Source: Elysia chlorotica (taxonomy: Eukaryota > Mollusca > Gastropoda > Plakobranchidae). From it: DNA of 64,000 nt. The position numbers were made by a program, and so were the translations under genes. Shown piece by piece: positions 37,701 through 48,400 of this stretch. The stretch spans positions 487,609 through 551,608 of the forward strand of contig RQTK01000082.1 of assembly GCA_003991915.1 (NCBI GenBank), written 5' to 3'. The notes beneath the pieces are model-generated. The model ran no database searches and was not told the origin of the DNA. It saw nothing but the letters and a program-made list of their open reading frames with translations. Every line of letters begins with the position of its first letter. Positions within the stretch are counted from its first letter, which is position 1.

Positions 37701-40700
37701 CCATCAAAATAGGCTTTGACATTTGTGATAATGTTTGCACCCAAATTTTAAAGTGATATTAGCCTTAATTTTTTTTTATTAATAAATTTATAATTACCCT
37801 TTTTTTCTTCAGGTTTGAAAAATATGTAGAATCTGGTAACCCAAGATACGCTTTGGCTGGTTACATGACCACATATAACTTTTTTGCCTACCCAGAGAGA
37901 GTAAGACCACGAATTAGGTAAGTGTGTATATATATGCTGAGGGGGGATTGGCTGATGCTTATCTGTGTCAAATTGAATTTCCAAGTGCTGTGTATTATAT
38001 ATCAATTAATTTTTATATAATGTTTGTTCATACAAGTGTATTTATTGCATGATATTTTTACAAATTTTATGTATTTTTGCTCACATAAAGATATTTATTG
38101 CATGACATTTACAGATTAATTTTCAAGTATATATCTGTTCTTTTATGTTCCCTTATTTTGTTTTTCATGGTTGGTTGGTATACTGACACCGACCCAACCA
38201 GTAGGGATTGCAACAGCCAGGATTCGAACTCGGGACCTTTTGCGTCGGAAGCCGATGTTCTACACCTGGGCCAACGCGTCCCCCTTGTTTTTCATGACAT
38301 GTGTTATAACTAATATGTCATGTATACATTTTGTTAATTTAAGGTTTCTTAGCGCTTTGGGATTTTTCATTTTAAAATGTACGCCTGTGGGTGTTTTCGT
38401 GAAATTAAGTGGTGTAAAGTGCCGACAACCAAAGATATTTTATAATCTCAGTTGAGATTACTCCTAGCCCAGTCTCACATGATCGAGGAGCGTCAGCTTC
38501 ATTTGGAAATATTCACTCAAACTCAAGATTAAAGCTAATTCTTATTAGTTGAACACGGACTAATGTTAAAAACCAAAGTTTAGCTAATGGAGGAGGTAAA
38601 ATCACATTGTAAGCGGCAAAGCTGTTTTAATTTAAAACTTTCAATAATTGAGAAAGACAGGGGAACAAAATTAAAACGATAATAAATGAAACTATTTTGT
38701 TTATTATGACCTTGCCTGTAACAAAGAGTTTTTGGAATAGCTATAACTTTTTTTTTAATAAAGATATTTTGAAACTTTTTTCACCACTTTAAAGCTTAGA
38801 TTTTGGGCTTTCCAGTAGTATAAATATGTCAAAATGTATAAATGCCGCAAAACGTCTCATTTTGTGACGTCGCCACACATATATATATGCTGAGGGGGGA
38901 TTGGCTTATCTGTGTCAAATTGAATTTCCAAGTGCTGTGTATTATATATCAATTAATTTTTATATAATGCTTTTGGAGCTGGCCCAATGCATGACTTCGC
39001 TATAGCCGAGGTCCACTGAACAAAGATACATTTTTGCTTTCTGAAATGTTGAGATTCAATACGTTTACAATTGCATGTTACAGTTTATTACAGAATTAAT
39101 AAATGATGTGTATCGTCTCTTACAGTCAGGTTTTGATACTTCCGCCATTTCAAAAGATGGGATTGTGTGCTCGACTTGTTCAGACTTTTTACAATGTCTG
39201 CTACAGCAGAGGAGAAGTTCTAGACATAACAGGTAGAGCTGACACTTTACTCCTATAGCTTATGTACGTTTCATTGAAATTAAAAGCTTTACCTCATGGG
39301 TGTGGATCAGGTAGTACGCATTCTATGGAAAATTAAGGACATCAGTACTCACAAACAAACCCAAAAAAAAAAGAAAAAAACTGATAAACCAATCTCTTTT
39401 CTGTTCATTTTACCTTTTTTTTTTTCAGTGTGCAATCCTCACCAATTTATTTCCACAATTTATCTGTGTGCTCCTGACAGAAATAAAAAAATTAATTTGC
39501 TTCCTCATAATTTGGCAACAATGAAAAACTTTCTCCAATAAATCCACCAGTCCCTGCTGGGCTGATGTAATACTCTGTTAAGTGCTCTGTATGAAAATGG
39601 GAAAAAATAATGATGTTGCTATTTGCCGTTAGAACTCTTGGCTTGTAGATGCATCGGTACCAAATTTTATTGCCACTAATCCCACAAAGTGCAATCATAA
39701 TTATTTCAGCCATTTTCACTTTTAAGTCTACTTTTAACTACAGCCAGGAAATACCTGAAAATTCCAGCTCTACTTGTAATTATATTATTATTCCAGTGGT
39801 CTACCTCTTCTAAATCAAATCTTTTTTGTTTGGTAGTTGAGGATCCGTCTGAAAACTTTCAACGTGTGCGAGACTTTGTGGACTGCAGCAACTGTGGCAA
39901 GTTGGAAAGTTTCCAGGCAGACCTGCTCAGAGGTGGTTTCTCCAGGGACATGGTGCAAGAAGCTCAAGAAAAACTCAAGTTAAGCAAGGTAGGTCAGCTC
40001 TGTGGGATTTTCAGTGCGCAGGAAAATCTGTAAATGTTTTTCGTTTGGTTTTTTTTTTAAGTTTGAATTGGAGAAAAAAATTTCAAATATTACAGCCCTT
40101 ATCTAACAGGTGGCAGCACTTTTTGATCAGAAGGGTTTCAAGGCAGAGGTTGACCAATATAATCTACAATGTACTGTTCAAAAATATTGTTGAAAAACTA
40201 GATGAGACAAAACATTTATCTATGTTTAGTAGAAAATGAATCATAGATCATACAAGCAATAAAAACCTACTTTGCTCTGTTTTTCAAAACAAAATGGTTT
40301 TTGTCAATTGTCCTTCTACTTTATGTTCTTTTTGTTGTTTGTTGTTTGACTTCATGCGAATCAGAAATTTTTCAACTTTTTTTCATAAGTTTTTAAGTTG
40401 GCTTCTACGAATGTCCAGACGTAAATTAAGTCAGTGAATGTGTAGAATCAGGATGTAGGTCATAGCACAAGTGGATATATCTCTTCCGAGTGTTTAAAAA
40501 ACTGCCATGCATAGTTACAAATCCTATAAAAAATTCAACACAGTTCAGCATTCCCTTTTGCATTTCCACCAATACTGTGAAGAAATTTTGCATAATAAGG
40601 CACATTATAGTGGAAGTGGGCAAAAATAGGACCTGAAAGAGGAAAACGAATGGTAGCCGCCGTTCAAAAACATCAACTCAGAAACACATGATAGCTTTTA

Positions 40701-42228
40701 GTTACAATTTTATTGATACTCAACACGCATTTAGCTAAAAAAAAAAAATTTTGCTTTTAAGGCCAATGACCAAGAGAAGCGCCATTTTGTGAAACCTGCC
40801 TCATAGACAAAATCAATGTGTAAGTCTACTAGATCTATATCCATGCTAGAAGTTGACATATCGATCTCAGTAAAAATGTGCTAAATTCAAAATAGTAATT
40901 ATACAGTGAACATTGGAACTTCGAGAACGGTGTTGGAAGTTAATGAAATCTGAACGCAATGGTCTGTAGCAAAATAGCAAAAAAAGCATAAAGACAAAGG
41001 CTATACCAACTTTCGGCAACCAAGTCTACTGCGGGAACTAAAGCACCATCTGACGAGCAAGCCCTCTTTTGATATGACAAATCTTTGTAATTATTTATTT
41101 GCAGGATTGCATTACAGATATCAACTAAAATCATACTTTTTTGCTAAACCGTGTTACTGCGTCTTATTTTATAAATCTATTTTCTTCCTGTAACTTATCT
41201 CTTTTTTTTTTTTTTTCCACAGCTTCAAACAAGAAGAGTGTATGAAATTTTGCGTCTCAAATCAACCAATGAGAATAACAAGCAGATGTTCAGAGATTAT
41301 AGGCTTGACGTGAAGAAACGATTAAACCTTCCATACTTGGTGAGCCTTTTCCCACTTTTTGTGCAGTTGCATAGTGTCATCTTTACTTGTCGTGTTTTTC
41401 CTGTGAGAGATGTCAATATTGTTTGTGAAAAAGGTGGATAGAGGCATAACTAGAAGATCAATTAAGGGTTTCAATTTTAATGCTAATTAATAACACTAGG
41501 TGTCAACCCAACATTGTACTCAGTTACTGGTACTCAGGTGAAGTTAAAGGGTTAAGAAGGAATATTTCCCCATCTGTGAGAAAGTACATGTAGTTACAAC
41601 CTGTTGTGAACAATCCTTTTTCCATTTGTTGAGATCAGTGGCCATGCCTACTGTCATATCTGGATTGAGGATTGAGCTTTGTTTTGCGAAGGAGGCTTCA
41701 GTGAACTTTCTCTGGGGATCTGTTTTCCCATCATTTGTTCAGTAGTTGTGTTTGATCAAGCTGTAAACCAGTTTGCTTTGTGATTCAAGTACCTAGTCTT
41801 ATACGAGTTCTGGTTCAAATTGAATTAACAAGATCTTCCGACTGATGGACTTGTATAAACTATTCCTGAGGCACCAATTCCGCTTTTCTTAATTTTCAGT
41901 AGCTGTTAAATATAAACTTAGACTTAGACTGTGCTCAAGAGGATTGTCTTTAACATATTTCCACTGTACTTAGTTTTAATTTACTTTTTAAAATCCACAA
42001 TAAAACCAACTGTCATTCTGTAATCTCAAATATATTTCTCATATTTGCTTTGATCAGAGAAACCGCAGGACCTTCAAGAAGCTTGAGCGCACGTTGCAGC
42101 CAGATGAGTTGTCGCAGACGCTTGGCGTGATGAACAATGACGAGCAGCGGTTCCAGTATCTGGAGGCAGCGTTCCAGGAAGATGTCAGGGCCTACAGGCA
42201 TGTCTTGGAGAGGCTGGCAAGGGACTGA
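30991..42228 (+). CDS. HAT1: Histone acetyltransferase type B catalytic subunit (HAT1/KAT1), 11 exons
   Basis: HAT1 transfers acetyl from acetyl-CoA to Lys5 and Lys12 of newly made histone H4, working with RbAp46 in chromatin assembly. Coding exons: 30991-30997, 33506-33580, 34508-34583, 35194-35314, 35874-36015, 36610-36766, 37813-37917, 39126-39232, 39837-39988, 41223-41339, 42058-42228. Every intron is GT-AG and all phases join to 409 residues with no stop (human 419). Exon 1 is only ATGGCGG before GTGAGT; it is chosen because it fits phase and gives MAELSVAKKNDLEEY, matching the human N-terminal region. Recognisable blocks are MTHQIFGDS, FGYKGLDISIYY, FRPFGELIDSYSV, IDVDDERWDYYLVFEKY, the acetyl-CoA region LPPFQKMGLCA, DITVEDPS and RRVYEILRL. 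The catalytic acids of the human enzyme (Glu187, Glu276, Asp277) correspond to Glu186, Glu265 and Asp266. Odd point: the Q-x-x-G-x-G/A loop ends in Cys242. Confidence 0.96.
31148..31500. repeat. (TCTAGA)n hexamer-rich block in HAT1 intron 1
   Basis: Dense overlapping TCTAGA/AGATCT/CTAGAT units, self-complementary as a hexamer, most regular at 31148-31330 and scattered to about 31500. Shorter runs of the same hexamer occur near 2320, 24535, 49570, 49812 and 50430. Confidence 0.85.
31536..31648. repeat. Dispersed repeat copy A in HAT1 intron 1
   Basis: About 110 bp starting TCTAGTGATATAGACCTAC and running to GACTAACTCT. It is highly similar to 32967-33075 and directly precedes the hairpin minisatellite. 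Confidence 0.8.
31671..31800. repeat. Minisatellite with CACCAAC-CACA-GTTGGTG hairpins
   Basis: Four tandem units of 26-42 bp built on CTCACCAACCACAGTTGGTG. The first three contain a perfect 7-bp stem with a CACA loop, and the last is cut short. Two units carry the extension CAAAGTGAC, which also appears alone at about 32928-32945 next to the second dispersed-repeat copy. Confidence 0.85.
31868..31965. repeat. Tandem duplication, about 48-bp unit
   Basis: CTACACTACGCTACAGAG followed by a TTTAGA...ATAGAAGTCCAG block occurs twice in a row. Confidence 0.75.
32925..33075. repeat. Dispersed repeat copy B in HAT1 intron 1
   Basis: GTTGGTGCAAAGTGACACGG (a minisatellite half-unit) followed by the second copy of the 110-bp block seen at 31536-31648. 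Relative to copy A, the minisatellite part lies on the other side. Confidence 0.75.
34699..34880. repeat. T-run and 75-bp tandem duplication in HAT1 intron 3
   Basis: A poly-T of about 47 bases (34700-34746), then two copies of a unit containing GCTGATARCTTCTTTAAAAG and GGTGATTTTTT. Confidence 0.8.
37926..38019. repeat. 90-bp direct repeat, copy A (HAT1 intron 7)
   Basis: The block TATATATGCTGAGGGG through ATTTTTATATAATG recurs at 38879-38967 in the same orientation with one 5-base indel. Confidence 0.85.
38170..38284 (-). mobile_element. Short-form SINE (head plus tail) with 12-bp TSD
   Basis: On the minus strand a tRNA-like head (TCGGCTTCCGACGCAAAAGG, B-box AGTTCGAATCC) and the adjoining GGTTGGGTCGGTGTCAGTAT block join directly to an AACCAACC tail, so the core of the longer element is absent. 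TTGTTTTTCATG occurs at 38158-38169 and 38285-38296 as a target-site duplication. The insertion lies in HAT1 intron 7. Confidence 0.82.
38879..38967. repeat. 90-bp direct repeat, copy B (HAT1 intron 7)
   Basis: Partner of 37926-38019. The roughly 860 bp between the two includes the short-form SINE and a unique-looking AT-rich block. Confidence 0.85.
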
Positions 42229-43065
42229 GATGTCTCAAGCATGGGAAGTGTACACAGTGGAATCTGTTAAAGATAAACAGTTGGGGCAACCTGAAAGTAA
42301 CAAGATTATCTTAAACACAGGCTTAAGGCATTGGAGCCTCAGAAATAGTTTATAGTAATCCATAGTTAATTGTTAACAGGGTTTATTTTAAGCACATTCC
42401 ACTGTGACTGTTCTGTATCATTGATGTGATTCAACAGCAGTATAAATTTACACGTTGGAGACATTTTTTTCCATCATTTATGGTGCTCGACAGATAGACT
42501 CATAACAATCCTGTGAAACATCCAAAAAACATTATTTTTTAATTTTTTTGTTTCACGTCTCTGCAACTAGAAACTTTGTTATTTTGGCAATTCAAAATTT
42601 GTGATAGTGAATGTCCTTTTCTCCTATGACTTAAGTGAGCTGCCATGCACGTCTGCACGGTGCAAATCTAACCTGTGGTAAAAATGGTACAAATTGACAC
42701 TGTGCACACCAATGCTATTTAATGGCTTAAAAATCAAGTATCAAGCGACAAGTGGTGTGATAAATTTCCATGAATTCAACCCTAAGTAAATGCAATCATT
42801 TCAAAATTTTTCCACGGGTATGATCACTTACAATGAAGCAGAACAATTGTTCAAAGTTATGAGAGATTCGAGTTAGTGTAAACAGCCATTTCTATTTGCT
42901 CTTTGTAGGTCTTCCTGTTCCTGAAATTGTTGAAAGCTGTTCATGTCATTTGTTTGGATTTTTTTCCATATTATAATTTATTTTTACATTTTATTAAACT
43001 GCATATATATTTGTATGTTATCATTAAATGGATCTGATAATTTTCATGATTAATGTAAAAGGTGG

Positions 43066-43071
43066 AATAAA
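43066..43071 (+). terminator. Candidate HAT1 poly(A) signal
   Basis: AATAAA about 840 bp after the HAT1 stop codon. A second AATAAA lies at 43589-43594, so alternative 3' ends are possible. Confidence 0.4.
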
Positions 43072-43099
43072 TTGAGTGACTGGTTTAATTTAAACAAGA

Positions 43100-45407
43100 C
43101 CTTTTTTTGATTTGTCATAAATCCTCATCAAATGTAGAAAATTCACAGGTGAAAAGGACTGGGTAAGTCATGAGGAAAGGGCTTTGAGGGGTGATGCAGA
43201 TGTAAAATGGACATAGGAGAGAAAAAAAACAGGATTCACTGGAGTCCTTATGAAAGCTGTTCTTATACACTTTGTCAGTATTTAAAAAAAAATACTGCAT
43301 GGAGAGAAGAAGTATGTCAGAGTAAAATAGAGACAGGTAGTCATGCTAACTTTGTAGTTCGTTGTTGTTTTTTTGAGTCATTAATGTGCCCCTCACTTTT
43401 GGATGTTCGAAAAATCTTTTGATTTAGTCTCTCACATGTATTTCTTACAATTTTTTTTTTTTCTATGTAGTGTATATCCACCCCCCTGCATTTCTCAATT
43501 GTTTGGAACAATACTAAGCAGTGAGGCGAAAAGTTGAATCGTTGAATTGTTGCTGTAGTAGAATACATGTGTTGCATACTGTTTTAGTAATAAAGATGTT
43601 GATACTGCCATGTGATCGCCCTGAATTAAATAAAAGTCATAAGAGAGAAAAGCAATGCATTTTGATCATTCATTTTTGAGTTATTTATAGTATTTCGTTT
43701 TTAGCTGTTGTCTACATAACCATGTACAACATATTTCCTGAAGCTAATGGATTTGGCATCTAAAGTTATTCATACCGTAGGAAAATACTGTTGCGCTAAA
43801 ATTAGTTTCAGCCCTAAATTGTTTTTGCATCTTCCAATTGTTAAATCAGAGAGAAATAGGGTTAAGAAACCCAATACTAGGAATTTTACACGTGGAAGTC
43901 TTTTGTTCCGCTATATATGAAATTTTTCCATACCAGTATTCAATCTGTAGGATCTTTGCTGAATGAATAAGAGTGATTCATCTTGATAAAGAAAGCATTG
44001 AATGAGGAAAGAAGGACAAACGAAAAACATGTTTTTCATTAATTTTCCACTCTGTGGAGATTTTATTTTTCATGATAACATTATGTAATAACCGCAAATT
44101 CACTTCCTGAAATCTCTGGCACATTCATGGCAAATATATCACTATCACTAACCGACACACTGGATAGGCAGCTAGCTCAGATCGTGACATAATGAAAATT
44201 GAAATACACTGTAAAATTTAACATTAACCATAGTCACATGTTTAGATCAGAAAATGCTGATGAAAGTGAATTTGATGATAGAGGTACAAAGTTCAAGTCT
44301 ACAACATGAGACAAACAATTCATATAAGTACACTTACTAAGTTCATGACTAGTTTCTGTTGCTACTAAGTGCGAACTAAGTTAACATGGGTAAAACTCAT
44401 CTGAAGTGATCCACCTAGTTCCATGCTTTGAAGCATTGGCAATCATGCCCCTCCACACTTCTCAACCCCTGGCTGCTTTCAATGCCGTAGTCACTTGAGC
44501 TGACAGTGACAGCTTTACAAACTGAGCCATGTTGTATAAGCAAAGATTTTTTTTATTTATATAATGATGGACCCATTAAAAATGCTCCGCTGTAGTCTGA
44601 TCCCAAGTGACAAAAATGCATTCCACAATTTCACTAAGTTTGATGATATTGGAATTTTGACAAACTAAAGTAAAAATTTTGTTTTCTGTCAAATCAAAAA
44701 GCATGTTTGTTATGTGGAGGGCATGTAAAACAATAAAGTGAAAATCTTATAATTTGAATTGTTTGCAAATGAATTAAGATTTTGAATTAGCAAAAGAGGG
44801 CTTTTAAGAATCACAACAGACAAAAAAATATAGTCACTTACAGTTACATTGTATTAAAAAAGTTACCCTGTTACAGTGTATTTTCTGTATACATGTACAA
44901 GCATGGACTCTCACCCAACCCTACTTTGTGTCGTCTTATTTGCCTTTTAAAACATGTTTGACGAGTATGAGAAATACAATTTGATTTGCAAGAATCTGAC
45001 CAAGAAACTGAATTATGTGTACCATTCTAGCAAAGCTGTGGAAGGGAGAAATATATTCTATAACAAAACTCTTTTTAATCAGAAGTTTGTATTATTTGAG
45101 CCATTTTTTAGTTTTCCACTAGGATGTATAATGATTAAAATACTGATTGAACACCAGTTGATTTCACATGCAGTGGAAAGTTTCAGATTGATAAGCCTCT
45201 TGGGGACAGCCTAAAAGTAAAATTTATCTTAACCCAAGTTTATATTTAACATACAATAAAGAGATAAAAACGGAATTGATGCCTTGAAATCAGTTTATAT
45301 GAAGCCACATTTGTAAATCATAATTGAGACTACTTAAGAAGCGTACATCTCCATTATTAATATCTTTCATAGCGTCTGTTGATTGGTATTGGTCCCATGC
45401 ACAAGTT
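43100..45407. other. Convergent intergenic region between HAT1 and TSN
   Basis: Holds the two 3' untranslated regions and AT-rich sequence. The open frames here show no domain. A 31-base block at 43574-43604 containing AATAAAGATGTTGATA recurs in TSN intron 2 at 49007-49037. Confidence 0.5.
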
Positions 45408-48400
45408 TCAAGCTGCTTTTTTCTCCGGTTCTACAGTGACAAGGCCTCGGATCGTGAGATCGTAGACCACTTCCTCACACCTTTTGACATCGTACTTTAG
45501 GCCATCAAAACGTTTTCTCAGGTGGTCATTTTTCAAGTTGAGCAACCTTGAATAGGGATAGAGAGGACATTGAAAAAAAATTTTTTAACAATTGAGAATT
45601 ATAAATTTAAGTTTCATTTTCAAGATATGCCTTTGAAATAAATGGGGTTGGGAGAAGTTTGCTATAGAAAGAAAATAATAGGAAACTATCATAAACGCAG
45701 CTTTGCAAAAAAAGTTAAGTTGCTGTCTACTAATTTTAACACTTTTGTGGTTCAGGTATGTTCCCTTCTGTAATGAAAATTTTCTTATTTTGAAATTTGG
45801 ATCGATTCCCAAGCAATTCAAATTATGATGTTTCCACTGTACTTTTTAAGTAAGCTGGAATCTAATTCTCCTACCTATCTATGTACCTTGTAACTTTCAG
45901 CTGCTGTGACCAAAACAAATATCATATGTGACCATTAAGCAACAACAGGAGATTTAATTGATACTTGATTAACAAAGTAAACAAAATGTACAGTTATGTG
46001 AATTATATGCATTCTTAAAGGAAAACATTACCTAAATCCAGAGTCAAGCTCTCCTATAAATTTAGATATCTTCAAGGGTTTGGAATAATCACCAGCAGTC
46101 ACAGCATTCATGGCCAGTCTTGACTGAAAAAGGATACATAATCAGTTTTAGAGAAATTTAGAGAAAAAAGAATAACATAAATGATTTAAAAATTAATCAG
46201 CATGTTTAATTTTTTTATTATTAATTTCGATTGATCAAAAACACTGTACATTGTTTTTTAATAACAATTTTGCATCTTCTCTTTAAAAAAATAGCTTAAG
46301 TCTGCAGAAAATAATACTGAAGTTGAACTCCATTGCCATATAGAAATTCTTTGCAATAATAGATCCATATCTCACTTGTATATTTTTTTTTTTCTGATAC
46401 ATGTTTAAAAAAAAATATTTTCAAATTAAGTGGAACCCACTTCATATATTACAGCCATAGTAATTTTAGTTTGTGCACTTTTTTTTTTTTTTAATATCTC
46501 AAATGTCATGCCCATATCAAGCAAGCAGGAAAGAAAAAAAGAAGCCTGCAACATCTTAATGTTTTTCCCACCCCAAACTTTATTTTTATTTTAACTACAT
46601 TGATGGAAATATATGAAATGAAAAAGTACTCTTTTTACCAGTTCACTTGTCAAATTCAAAATTCCCATGAGATAGTCATCCAAGTCAATGTGAAAGCCTT
46701 CCTCTCTCTTTGTTTTCACTGGAGAAAAAAGAATGCAAAAATAAATATAGAAGGGTATTCACTTCTCAATGTATCCTAAAGATCATCAATCAAACAAAAT
46801 TAAAAATTAAAAAAAAGCTTTATTTGTAACTTTTAAAAGTAACATATACAAGTTCATGTATAAAACCTTCCACTAATCATCGATGAAGAAAACATAAATA
46901 TTAAGCCTAGTTAATTTTTTTTCTATTGTTAAAGAATAATGTACATTGTTTTTAAATGACAATTTTGCATCTTTCTCTTTAAAAAAATAACTCAAGTCTG
47001 CAGAAAATAATATTGAAGTTGAATTCAATTGCCATATATAGAAATTTTAGAAATTCTTTACAATAATAGATCCATCTCTCACTTGTATAATTTTTTTTTT
47101 CTGATACATGTATTAAAAAAATGTTTTCAAATTAAGTGGAACCCACTTCATACATGACAGCCATAGTAATTTTTAGTTTGTGCCTTTTTTTTTTTAATAT
47201 CTCCAAATGTCATGCACATATCAAGCAAGCACTTGATGCAGGAAAGAAAAAGGAACCCAAGCTTTATTTTTATTTAGACTACACTGATAGAAATAAATTA
47301 AATGAAAAAGTACTCTTTTTACCAATTCACTTGTCAAATTCAAAATTCCCATGAGATAGTCATCCAAGTCAATGTGAAAGCCTTCCTCTCTCTTTGTTTT
47401 CACTGGACAAAAAAAAAAGAAAAAGAATAGCAGGGTTTTCACTTCTCAATGTATCCTAAACATCATCAATCAAACAAAATTGATAATAAAAAAAAAAGGT
47501 TTATTATCACCTTTTAAAAGCAACCTATCCAATTTCATGTATAATATCTTCCATTAAGCATCGATGAAGATAACATAAATATTTTCATAGCTGTCTCATA
47601 GATTTTATTTTTTTATTACATATTTGACTGTATATTTGATGCTGCTTATTATGAGCCGAGAATTCTTTGCACTCCCTTCAAGAAAAGTCTCTCAGTTGCA
47701 TCACTAGTATACTTCTTAAATCAACTTATTGCAATATTCCCCATATATTCTCGAAACAGCTTACATAAAAAGTAAAAAGGATAGCTATGATTATAAAAAT
47801 ATGCCTACATATCTAGAAATGGTAAATAATTTCTTATAATTATGTTGACCCAAAAAGGCATTAGAAACAAAATTTCACACCCTTACAAGAGCAGATCTAT
47901 CACTTAGTGAATTATTGTGATGAGAATTATAATCAATAATACTATCAAGACAAAACAATGAAAACATACAAAATTTAGATGTGAAAATGCTGACCCCCCA
48001 GTGTTTCTGCAGTCTCTTCTCGCGATGCCAGTCTCTCTTCCTTCAGGTAAACAATCAGAGCAGACAGGTAGACCAGTCTCTGAGTGCCAAACTTCCAGTG
48101 ATCGTTAAATCTGCCGTCAAATTAGAGATGAAAAGTCAAGTATGGAACCAGGTAATAGAAAGCAGCATTGATGAAAGATTCTATAAAAACAACGTTACTG
48201 CGGCTTCTTCTTTCTTCTTCCATTCAAATATAGTATACTAAAAATGAAAAAAAAAAATGTCTCAAATATTATGAAAAACTTTTCATGCCTTATTCTTCAT
48301 TAAAGATCTATGCAATCAAAAATTATTTTAAAAATTACTATTAAATGAATGGTTATCAGTTTTGAGACATGCAGAGGACTAAAAAATTAAATGCTATTAG

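Larger units (their letters stand above)
46245..47584 (-). repeat. 684-bp tandem duplication including TSN exon 5
   Basis: Left copy about 46245-46903, right copy about 46939-47584; equivalent exon bases are offset by 684. The homology covers intron on both sides (for example AAGTCTGCAGAAAATAAT and AATTAAGTGGAACCCACTTC in both). Intronic differences are frequent, whereas the two 80-bp exons differ at a single, silent position near the donor (CTG versus TTG, both leucine). Confidence 0.92.

Noticed and set aside
44954..45214. 86-residue plus-strand frame between HAT1 and TSN
   Set aside because: No domain, AT-rich composition and a position in the convergent 3' flank; resembles chance.
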